Part shown: positions 1 through 5,118 of the stretch, piece after piece
Layout of the letters: each line of letters opens with the position of its first letter
How positions within the stretch are numbered: position 1 is the first letter of the stretch
NCBI GenBank assembly: GCA_021775715.1
Contig: JAJFHI010000220.1
Coordinates: 1 to 5,625 of the forward strand
Source of the DNA: Hyphomicrobiaceae bacterium
GTDB taxonomy: Bacteria > Pseudomonadota > Alphaproteobacteria > Rhizobiales > Hyphomicrobiaceae
DNA: 5,625 nucleotides
Direction of reading: 5' to 3'
Translations under genes and position numbers: made by a program
Notes under the pieces: generated by a model
What the model saw: only the letters and a program-made list of their open reading frames with translations
What the model was told of the DNA's origin: nothing
Databases searched by the model: none

Positions 1-333
1 GGCGACGGACTTGTGTCAGCGCTACAACTATTAGCGGTCGTCGTGTCGATGGATCGTCCTGTAAGCGAAGTTTGCAAACGGTTTGAGCGCGTTCCGCAAA
101 TCCTGCGCAATGTCCGCTATTCCGGCGGGACACCGCTGCAAGACAAGCGGGTTCTTAAAGTAATTTCGGGCGTGGAGCAGCGTCTTGGAGAAGGCGGGCG
201 CCTTGTCATTCGTGCGTCCGGCACAGAGCCTGTGATCCGCGTCATGGCGGAAGGTGACGACGAGAGTGTCATCTCGAATGCGGTCGGCGAGATCGTTGAA
301 GCCGTGAAAACGGCTGCAGCACAGGCGGCCTAA
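1..333 (+). CDS. glmM: Phosphoglucosamine mutase, C-terminal part (5' end outside window)
   Basis: GlmM converts glucosamine-6-phosphate to glucosamine-1-phosphate in the cytoplasm, the step before UDP-GlcNAc formation for peptidoglycan and lipopolysaccharide. Frame 1 is open from the first base and ends at TAA 331-333, giving the last 110 residues of a protein that is usually about 450 residues long. The visible part begins GDGLVSALQLLAVV, a conserved stretch of this family, and contains RASGTEPVIRVM (from base 211), the phosphate-binding loop of domain 4 of the alpha-D-phosphohexomutases. The catalytic serine and metal-binding domains lie upstream and cannot be checked. The GlmM assignment over phosphomannomutase rests on the GDGLVSALQ and VPQILRNVRY segments. 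A hairpin terminator follows within about 90 bases, so it is probably the last gene of its transcript. An internal ATG or GTG start in the visible part is not needed, because the frame is open to the window edge. Confidence 0.93.
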   Translation, partial: GDGLVSALQLLAVVVSMDRPVSEVCKRFERVPQILRNVRYSGGTPLQDKRVLKVISGVEQRLGEGGRLVIRASGTEPVIRVMAEGDDESVISNAVGEIVEAVKTAAAQAA

Positions 334-380
334 CTAACGTTGTAACGGCCGCAGCGTCTTAACAAGCGTTAACACAATTC

Positions 381-422
381 AAAGTGGTGCTCAGCCTTCA
401 TGGCTGCGGCGCCATTTTGTTT
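381..422 (+). terminator. Intrinsic terminator after glmM
   Basis: An imperfect stem can be drawn: GGTGC (386-390) pairs with GCGCC (409-413) with one G-T pair, and CAGCC (392-396) pairs with GGCTG (402-406) around the loop TTCAT. A small internal bulge (T391 against C407-G408) separates the two helices. AAAGT (381-385) can extend the base against ATTTT (414-418), and the T-rich run 415-422 follows. Its position 50 bases past the glmM stop fits termination of that transcript. It was read by eye and its folding energy was not computed. Confidence 0.62.
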
Positions 423-746
423 GCCAGCTCTACGCTTGTGTTTCGAAATCTTACAACGATTAAGCGTCTCTTAAATCTTCTCGCTCAGTATGGCCCTTGA
501 GCAAGTATCGCGTGCACGACTGGCAACGGGCGAAGGCCGTCTGTTGTCTTGAGAGGGATACTCATGAACCGCACGCGACACGACAATCGACACAGCGCTG
601 CAAATTCTTTTTCTCGGTCGGCACATTCACATGCTGTCGGCAGAAGCGTCCCGCATTTGCTGATATTTACGAAAGTCTACACGGATCTGATCCCAGTTGG
701 GGGAGCCGCTGAGACCAAATGGCGATTTGAAAAAGGGATCGAATCC
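423..746 (+). other. Gene-free upstream region of the outer-membrane protein gene
   Basis: With the terminator, the space between glmM and the outer-membrane protein gene is 413 bases. I see no convincing gene in it. A weak sigma70-like pair, TTGTGT (436-441) and ATTAAG (459-464) with a 17-base spacer, could serve as a promoter but matches consensus poorly. From 564 the frame is open into the downstream gene, and a GAGAGGG Shine-Dalgarno-like run (551-557) precedes an ATG there. This 61-codon stretch uses CGA three times plus AGA and ATA, which are scarce in the neighbouring genes, and encodes no recognisable domain. It is more likely a long untranslated leader than coding sequence. Confidence 0.45.
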
Positions 747-1643
747 ATGAAATGCAAAATGGCAAGCTTATCGCTTGGTGTGGCATTAATTTTTGCAGCA
801 AGCATGCCAGCTGTTGCAGGTGATTGGAACAATGGCGCGGGCGGTCTGAAAGACTACGGCCGCGGTGCCGTTGCTGTGCCAGCTCCAATGCCCGTGCCAA
901 TTTTTGAAGCCAACTACTACTTCCGTGCCGACTTCGGCATCGGTACGAGTGATGATCCGGAAACGCGGTACATCGGCGAGCCGTACGGCCAGACCAGCAC
1001 AACTGGAACGTTCGGATTTTTACCTGGTTTTGAAAACGATGCCTTTGACAACTACGCCTCCTACGGGGTCGGCGTGGGTTATAAGTGGGGCAACGGAATT
1101 CGGACAGACCTGACCGCTGAATCCCGTGCGCGTGCTGAAGTGCGCCGCGAGGGTCGCTACGAATTCACCGATACTGGCGGCAACTACGTCCATGGTGATG
1201 TGAACGATGAGACAACCATTCGTGGTGCCGTCGTCCTGATCAACGCCTACTATGATTTTGAGCGTTTGCTGTCGGATAGCATCACGCCTTACGTCGGGGC
1301 TGGTCTTGGCTTTGCCTGGAACGACTTTAGCCGTGGGCACGACACCGTACAGACGGTATGTAACGGTGTAGGCACCAGTTTCGCGTGTGGCGGCGGCGGC
1401 GGCGCGACGACAACCGAAACGGTTGAGGACAAAGTTCAGCATCTGTCACTGGCAGCCAGTGCGACGGTCGGCGCAGCTTTCCGGATCTATGATAACGTGT
1501 CGCTCGATATGAACTATCGCTTCCTTTACATTGATGGTTCGGAATCCGCCGGTATCGACATCTTCGGTACAAGCTCCTTGCTTTCAATTGACGCGACCTA
1601 CGTGCATCAGGTTCGTGCGGGCGTGCGCTACGATTTGTACTAA
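747..1643 (+). CDS. Outer-membrane beta-barrel protein
   Basis: This 298-residue protein is predicted to be exported and inserted in the outer membrane. Residues 1-24 form a signal peptide: basic start MKCK, hydrophobic core LGVALIFAA, and an AVA cleavage site before Gly25. A flexible proline-rich linker (about 40-52, VAVPAPMPVPIF) follows, then alternating aromatic and polar strands such as NYYFRADFGIG, YASYGVGVGYKWG, ITPYVGAGLGFAW and VSLDMNYRFLYID. The chain ends VRAGVRYDLY, with the terminal aromatic residue typical of substrates of the BAM assembly machinery. The length and strand pattern suggest a small OmpA-like or Omp25/Omp31-like barrel of about eight strands, with no periplasmic domain. 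The specific role is unknown: structural protein, adhesin or narrow pore. The ATG at 747 is preferred because it directly precedes the signal peptide and has AGGG (734-737) at a good distance; an in-frame ATG at 564 would bury the signal. A putative surface loop carries Cys205, Cys214 and Gly215-219. A terminator follows, so it appears monocistronic. Confidence 0.85.
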   Translation: MKCKMASLSLGVALIFAASMPAVAGDWNNGAGGLKDYGRGAVAVPAPMPVPIFEANYYFRADFGIGTSDDPETRYIGEPYGQTSTTGTFGFLPGFENDAFDNYASYGVGVGYKWGNGIRTDLTAESRARAEVRREGRYEFTDTGGNYVHGDVNDETTIRGAVVLINAYYDFERLLSDSITPYVGAGLGFAWNDFSRGHDTVQTVCNGVGTSFACGGGGGATTTETVEDKVQHLSLAASATVGAAFRIYDNVSLDMNYRFLYIDGSESAGIDIFGTSSLLSIDATYVHQVRAGVRYDLY

Positions 1644-1667
1644 TCGAGATAATTGAGATAATCGAGA
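1641..1667 (+). repeat. Three tandem 9-base repeats starting at the stop codon
   Basis: TAATCGAGA (1641-1649), TAATTGAGA (1650-1658) and TAATCGAGA (1659-1667) are head to tail, the middle copy differing at one base. The first TAA is the stop of the outer-membrane protein gene, and since the unit is nine bases long every copy adds another in-frame TAA. The result is three in-frame stops in nine codons. It may be a slippage duplication of no consequence. Confidence 0.85.
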
Positions 1668-1679
1668 CTCAAGAAACAT

Positions 1680-1712
1680 AAAAAAGGTGCTCCGAAATGG
1701 GGCACCTTTTTT
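1680..1712 (+). terminator. Strong intrinsic terminator after the outer-membrane protein gene
   Basis: GGTGCTCC (1686-1693) pairs with GGGGCACC (1699-1706) across the loop GAAAT, giving eight pairs with one G-T. Six A (1680-1685) face six T (1707-1712), so the stem can extend to 14 pairs and the T run supplies the release signal. It lies 36 bases past the stop. The flanking A and T tracts make it nearly symmetrical, so it could also stop transcription from the right, although no minus-strand gene is seen here. Confidence 0.92.
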
Positions 1713-1787
1713 ACGATCTGCGACGTTCGTCTTGTCTTCTGACAGTCCCTCACACATGAGCTGCGGCGATTAAACCTTTGGTCGTGA

Positions 1788-1816
1788 TTGACAGAGTTGG
1801 GTGCGATCAATAGACC
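1788..1816 (+). promoter_or_regulatory. Probable sigma70-type promoter of serC
   Basis: A perfect -35 hexamer TTGACA (1788-1793) is followed after 17 bases by TAGACC (1811-1816), a weak -10 that keeps the TA-A positions. Transcription would then begin near 1822-1824, at the first base of the structured leader. The placement after the 1680-1712 terminator and 56 bases before the serC start supports an independent promoter. The -10 match is poor, so only the -35 element is strong. Confidence 0.55.
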
Positions 1817-1821
1817 GGCCA

Positions 1822-1866
1822 GTGGGTTACCTCTCCCCACCGAGAGGCTACTATCTGGAAGGATAG
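1822..1866 (+). ncRNA. Structured serC leader, candidate serC RNA motif
   Basis: Two hairpins lie directly before serC. Hairpin 1 pairs CCTCTC (1830-1835) with GAGAGG (1842-1847) around CCCACC. Hairpin 2 pairs CTATC (1851-1855) with GATAG (1862-1866) around TGGAAG, so the Shine-Dalgarno GGAAGGA (1857-1863) sits in its loop and 3' arm. In addition GTGGG (1822-1826) is complementary to CCCAC (1836-1840) in the loop of hairpin 1, allowing either a pseudoknot or an alternative helix. From memory, a conserved serC RNA motif is known upstream of serC in alphaproteobacteria, and the gene context and structure fit it; I could not align to the family model. Such a leader could control serC translation by exposing or hiding the Shine-Dalgarno. 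The ligand or signal, if any, is not evident. Confidence 0.66.
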
Positions 1867-1871
1867 AAGAC

Positions 1872-3047
1872 ATGACAAACACGACAAAACCGGCCACCCG
1901 GCCCGGTAACTCACACTTTTCCTCAGGTCCCTGTACAAAGCGCCCCGGTTGGTCTCTCGAAGGCTTGGCGGATGCCGCTCTTGGCCGTTCGCATCGTGCC
2001 AAAGTCGGCAAAACGAAGCTTGCCAAGGCCATCGAAGATACCAAAAAAATTCTCGGCGTTCCGGACGATTTCGTATGCGGGATCATGCCGGCTTCTGACA
2101 CAGGCGCGTTTGAAGCTGCCATGTGGTCGATGCTCGGCGCACGCGGCGTTGACCTGTTGGCCTGGGAGAGTTTCGGCTCCGGCTGGGTGACGGATGCTGT
2201 TAAGCAACTCAAGCTGGAAGACACCCGGATTTTGAAAGCGGACTACGGCAAGCTGCCCGATCTGGCCTCTGTCGATTTCGACCGCGATGTCGTTTTCACG
2301 GCCAACGGTACGACGTCCGGTGTCAAAATAGTCAACTACGACTGGATCCCCGCGGATCGCGCCGGTCTGACATTGGTCGATGCAACTTCAGCGGCATTTG
2401 CTCAAGACATCGATTGGGCGAAGGTCGATGTGCTGACGTTCTCCTGGCAGAAAGTGCTGGGCGGTGAAGCAGCCCACGGTGTTTTGATTTTGTCGCCGCG
2501 CGCGATTGAACGCCTTGAGACCTACACGCCAGCTTGGCCGTTGCCGAAAATCTTCCGCCTGACCAAGGGTGGCAAATTAAACGACGGCATCTTCCGCGGC
2601 GAGACAATCAACACGCCGTCTATGCTGGCTGTTGAGGATTACCTCGACGCTTTGGCGTGGTGTGAGAGCGTTGGCGGGAAAGCGGGCCTTAAGGCGCGCG
2701 CGGATGCCAACGCGCAGGTGCTTTTCGAATGGATCGAAAACACTCCATGGGTTGCAAACCTCGCTGAGGTTGATGAAACGCGGTCGAACACATCGGTGTG
2801 CCTGAAGATTGTTGACCCGGACGTTCTGGCGCAGCCCGAAGACACGCAGGCGGCGATTGCAAAATCGATCGTAGCGGTTCTTGGAAAAGAAGGTGTTGCT
2901 TACGACATCGGTTCTTACCGTGATGCACCTCCGGGTCTCCGAATTTGGTGCGGATCGACCATTGAGGCGGCTGATGTTGCAGCTCTGGTGCCGTGGCTGG
3001 ACTGGGCCTTTGCCCAGGTCAAAGCGAATCTGGCCAAAGCGGCCTGA
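1872..3047 (+). CDS. serC: Phosphoserine aminotransferase, alphaproteobacterial/Methanosarcina type
   Basis: SerC is a cytoplasmic PLP enzyme that transfers an amino group from glutamate to 3-phosphohydroxypyruvate, giving phosphoserine, the second step of phosphorylated serine biosynthesis. The 391-residue product shows the start FSSGPCTKRPGW (16-27), GRSHRA (38-43), the central ANGTTSG (144-150), and the PLP-lysine segment SWQKVLGGEAAHG with Lys194 as the probable Schiff-base residue. FRGETINTPSML, near the middle, is another conserved substrate and dimer segment. The sequence resembles the variant family shared by alphaproteobacteria and Methanosarcina rather than the E. coli type. The ATG at 1872 is chosen because GGAAGGA (1857-1863) lies eight bases before it. 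A TTG at 1788 in the same frame would add 28 residues but overlaps the putative -35 box and leader hairpins. serA follows after 161 bases, the same order as the alphaproteobacterial serC-serA pair. Confidence 0.95.
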   Translation: MTNTTKPATRPGNSHFSSGPCTKRPGWSLEGLADAALGRSHRAKVGKTKLAKAIEDTKKILGVPDDFVCGIMPASDTGAFEAAMWSMLGARGVDLLAWESFGSGWVTDAVKQLKLEDTRILKADYGKLPDLASVDFDRDVVFTANGTTSGVKIVNYDWIPADRAGLTLVDATSAAFAQDIDWAKVDVLTFSWQKVLGGEAAHGVLILSPRAIERLETYTPAWPLPKIFRLTKGGKLNDGIFRGETINTPSMLAVEDYLDALAWCESVGGKAGLKARADANAQVLFEWIENTPWVANLAEVDETRSNTSVCLKIVDPDVLAQPEDTQAAIAKSIVAVLGKEGVAYDIGSYRDAPPGLRIWCGSTIEAADVAALVPWLDWAFAQVKANLAKAA

Positions 3048-3051
3048 AGAT

Positions 3052-3089
3052 AACGCGCGGCACACGTCTCCTTGTGCCGCGTGTTCTTT
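3052..3089 (+). terminator. Hairpin between serC and serA, possible (partial) terminator
   Basis: CGCGGCACA (3056-3064) pairs perfectly with TGTGCCGCG (3073-3081) around an eight-base loop. The helix can extend outward through AACG (3052-3055) against TGTT (3082-3085), with one G-T pair, to about 13 pairs. The following bases CTTT (3086-3089) make only a short T tract. It begins five bases past the serC stop. It could end most serC transcripts, reduce read-through into serA, or protect the serC mRNA 3' end. Confidence 0.6.
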
Positions 3090-3193
3090 CGCCTGAACCG
3101 CTCCATCTTTTTAGATTCACCAATTCGCATTCCACTTTTTCATCACGCAAACGCTGTGCCCCCGCGCGACGTGTGTGTGCCAGAACATCCCCC

Positions 3194-3202
3194 TAAAGGA
3201 GG
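3194..3202 (+). promoter_or_regulatory. Near-perfect Shine-Dalgarno of serA
   Basis: TAAAGGAGG closely matches the complement of the 16S rRNA 3' end and ends six bases before the ATG at 3209. It is the strongest ribosome-binding site in the window and fixes the serA start. The rest of the 3090-3193 spacer contains T-rich stretches (TTTTTAGATTC, CACTTTTTCATC) but no clear promoter boxes. Confidence 0.85.
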
Positions 3203-3208
3203 CCGATC

Positions 3209-4795
3209 ATGGCGCCAAAAGTTCTTATCTCCGACGCACTTTCTGAAACAGCCGTACAAATTTTCCGCGACAATGGCATAGACGTCACTTTCGAGCCAGC
3301 GCTTGGTAAAGATAAAGACAAGCTGTTGGCAATGATCCCAGAGTTTGACGGTCTCGCCATTCGTTCAGCGACCAAGGCCACGGATAAGCTGTTGGCCGCT
3401 GCAAAGAACCTGAAAGTCATCGGCCGCGCTGGGATCGGTGTCGACAATGTTGATTTGAAGGCTGCAACAGCCAACGGTGTCATCGTTATGAATACGCCGT
3501 TTGGCAACTCCATCACGACGGCAGAACATGCGATCGCGATGATGATGTCGGTTGCACGGCGCATTCCAGAAGCCAACGAATCAACCCATGCCGGAAAGTG
3601 GGAGAAGTCACGGTTTCTGGGTGCTGAGATTTTTGGTAAAACGCTTGGAGTTATTGGTTGCGGTAACATCGGCTCGGTCGTCGCTGATCGCGCTCAGGGT
3701 CTAAAGATGAAAGTCATCGCGTTCGATCCGTTCTTGTCGCCAGACCGTGCCGTGGAAATTGGCGTTGAAAAAGTCGAGCTTGACGAACTTTTGGCGCGCG
3801 CGGACTTCATCACGCTGCACACACCGCTGACCGATAAGACACGCAACATCCTGTCAGCCGATGCTTTGGCGAAGTGCAAAAAGAGCGTGCGGATCGTCAA
3901 CTGCGCGCGCGGTGGTCTAATCGATGAAGCGGCATTGGCAGAGGCCATTAAATCGGGTCATGTCGCTGGTGCCGCTCTTGATGTATTTGCCGAAGAGCCA
4001 GCAAAAGAAAACGTGCTGTTTGGCATGGAAAACGTTGTTGTAACGCCGCACCTTGGTGCTTCGACCAACGAGGCGCAGGAGAACGTGGCGCTTCAGGTGG
4101 CCGAGCAGATGTCCGATTACCTGATGAATGGTGCGATTTCCAACGCGATCAACTTCCCATCAATCTCCGCAGAAGATGCCCCGCGCCTGACGCCTTGGGT
4201 GACTTTGGCTGAGCAGCTTGGTTCGTTTGCCGGTCAATTGACGGATGTGACCATCAAACAAGTGACGATTGAATACTGCGGTGATGTTGCCAAGCTCAAC
4301 ATCAAGCCGATGACGGCAGCTGCAATTGCTGGCGTGATGCGGCCATCATCGCCGGACGTCAACATGGTCTCGGCTCCAGCGGTCGCTCAATCGCGTGGTA
4401 TCGTATTGGAGGAGACCACAAAGAATGCGGGTGGTGCTTATGAAAGTTATATTCGCCTGACCATTAAAACGGACGAGTATGACCGCTCGATTGCAGGGAC
4501 CGTGTTTTCGGATGGCCGCGGACGCATTATTCAGGTGCGCGACATCGACATGGAATTTGAATTGGCACCGCACATGATGTTCGTGCGCAATTTCGACAAG
4601 CCAGGATTTATCGGTGACTTCGGTACGGTGCTTGGTAGTAACAATGTCAATGTCGCCACATTTAACTTGGGCCGGACCGAACCCGGTGGGGATGCGATCT
4701 GCGTTGTTGCACTTGACGCGCCCGTCGGTGACACGGTGCTGGACGCCCTGGTAAAACTCGATCAGGTAAAGCGCGCCAGACGGCTGGAATTCTAA
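3209..4795 (+). CDS. serA: D-3-phosphoglycerate dehydrogenase, long ACT-domain form
   Basis: SerA oxidises 3-phosphoglycerate to 3-phosphohydroxypyruvate with NAD+, the entry step of serine synthesis in the cytoplasm. The 528-residue length fits the long form with an extra domain between the catalytic core and the ACT domain. Residues 1 to about 100 and 285-315 form the split substrate domain. The NAD domain carries GCGNIG (150-155) and the cofactor-selecting Asp173 in AFDPF, which favours NAD over NADP. The catalytic set is complete: Arg234 (NCARGG), Glu263 (AEEP) and His281 (TPHLGAST). An intervening domain spans roughly 320-450, and an ACT domain covers about 456-528, containing RNFDKPGFIG, the region that binds serine in feedback-inhibited relatives. 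Serine inhibition is therefore likely but not shown. The ATG at 3209 has an excellent Shine-Dalgarno. serC precedes it; the hairpin in the gap leaves open whether serA is co-transcribed or has its own promoter. Confidence 0.97.
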   Translation: MAPKVLISDALSETAVQIFRDNGIDVTFEPALGKDKDKLLAMIPEFDGLAIRSATKATDKLLAAAKNLKVIGRAGIGVDNVDLKAATANGVIVMNTPFGNSITTAEHAIAMMMSVARRIPEANESTHAGKWEKSRFLGAEIFGKTLGVIGCGNIGSVVADRAQGLKMKVIAFDPFLSPDRAVEIGVEKVELDELLARADFITLHTPLTDKTRNILSADALAKCKKSVRIVNCARGGLIDEAALAEAIKSGHVAGAALDVFAEEPAKENVLFGMENVVVTPHLGASTNEAQENVALQVAEQMSDYLMNGAISNAINFPSISAEDAPRLTPWVTLAEQLGSFAGQLTDVTIKQVTIEYCGDVAKLNIKPMTAAAIAGVMRPSSPDVNMVSAPAVAQSRGIVLEETTKNAGGAYESYIRLTIKTDEYDRSIAGTVFSDGRGRIIQVRDIDMEFELAPHMMFVRNFDKPGFIGDFGTVLGSNNVNVATFNLGRTEPGGDAICVVALDAPVGDTVLDALVKLDQVKRARRLEF

Positions 4796-4833
4796 ACGGG
4801 TTTTGCTGGACTTAGGTCCGAGCCGTGACGATC

Positions 4834-4886
4834 AATCAGGCTATGGCGAGGGGCTTTTATTGCTGTCTCCGCTGTGGCCTGATTTT
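4834..4886 (+). terminator. Possible terminator after serA
   Basis: AATCAGGC (4834-4841) is the exact reverse complement of GCCTGATT (4877-4884), and a four-T run (4883-4886) overlaps its right arm. The 35-base loop is long for an intrinsic terminator. It lies about 40 bases past the serA stop and no better candidate is seen there. Confidence 0.4.
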
Positions 4887-4896
4887 GTGTGTACCG

Positions 4897-4926
4897 GGTA
4901 TTAGCTAGACCCAAAATGGTATTAGC
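4897..4926. repeat. Direct repeat GGTATTAGC, 21-base period
   Basis: Two identical 9-base copies occupy 4897-4905 and 4918-4926. The start-to-start distance of 21 bases is two helical turns, which would place both on the same face of the DNA, as in some operators. No regulator is identifiable and chance is possible. Confidence 0.4.
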
Positions 4927-4989
4927 CCAAAGGAACGAACCTGCTGAGCCGTCATATATGTTGTGATCCGGGCTAAGACACGATAGGAC

Positions 4990-5061
4990 CGCAAAGGCGG
5001 CTGTGACTGCGCCGAGGGGATGGCGCAATCGGTCAGTATCCGGATGTGCAATGTCTGACCG
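4990..5061 (+). other. Three successive stem-loops before the MuiA-like gene
   Basis: CCGC and GCGG (4990-5001) form a small 4-pair hairpin. TGCGCC (5008-5013) pairs with GGCGCA (5022-5027) around eight bases. CGGTCAG (5030-5036) pairs with CTGACCG (5055-5061) around 18 bases. All stems are perfect and packed within 72 bases, ending 57 bases before the next start codon. They could be a structured 5' leader or a small RNA. No T tract follows the last stem, which argues against a simple terminator, and I recognise no known RNA family. Confidence 0.4.
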
Positions 5062-5118
5062 GGTGCACTTGTTTTGGCTGAATTCTGTCGCGCAGACGCG
5101 GCATATGAGGTGTTCCAA

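Larger units (their letters stand above)
4796..5118 (+). other. Gene-free region between serA and the MuiA-like gene
   Basis: This 323-base stretch has no convincing gene; the short open frames in it lack a ribosome-binding site or recognisable protein features. It holds a possible serA terminator (4834-4886), a 9-base direct repeat GGTATTAGC (4897-4905 and 4918-4926), an inverted pair TTAGCCC (4922-4928) and GGGCTAA (4970-4976), and three successive stem-loops (4990-5061). No clear promoter for the downstream gene was recognised. Confidence 0.6.

Noticed and set aside
348..410. Inverted repeat GCCGCAGC (348-355) and GCTGCGGC (403-410) after glmM
   Set aside because: The 47-base gap makes it weak, and the right arm is better used in the local 386-413 terminator hairpin; it may at most compete with that stem.
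497..712. 71-codon plus-strand open frame upstream of the outer-membrane protein gene
   Set aside because: No ribosome-binding site or protein features, and it overlaps the leader in another frame.
1020..1442. 140-codon minus-strand open frame inside the outer-membrane protein gene
   Set aside because: It is wholly antisense to a well-supported gene and low in recognisable protein features.
1788..1871. TTG start giving SerC 28 more residues
   Set aside because: The TTG is part of the probable -35 box, there is no Shine-Dalgarno before it, and the stretch holds the leader hairpins; ATG 1872 has a good site.
1640..2224. 194-codon open frame on the minus strand over the serC 5' region and leader
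   Set aside because: It lies antisense to serC and its leader, runs through the terminator, and its translation has no recognisable domain; it is explained by the codon pattern of the plus-strand gene.
2577..3065. 162-codon minus-strand open frame over the serC 3' half
   Set aside because: Antisense to serC coding sequence; the translation is rich in Arg, Ser and Cys as expected for a shadow frame.
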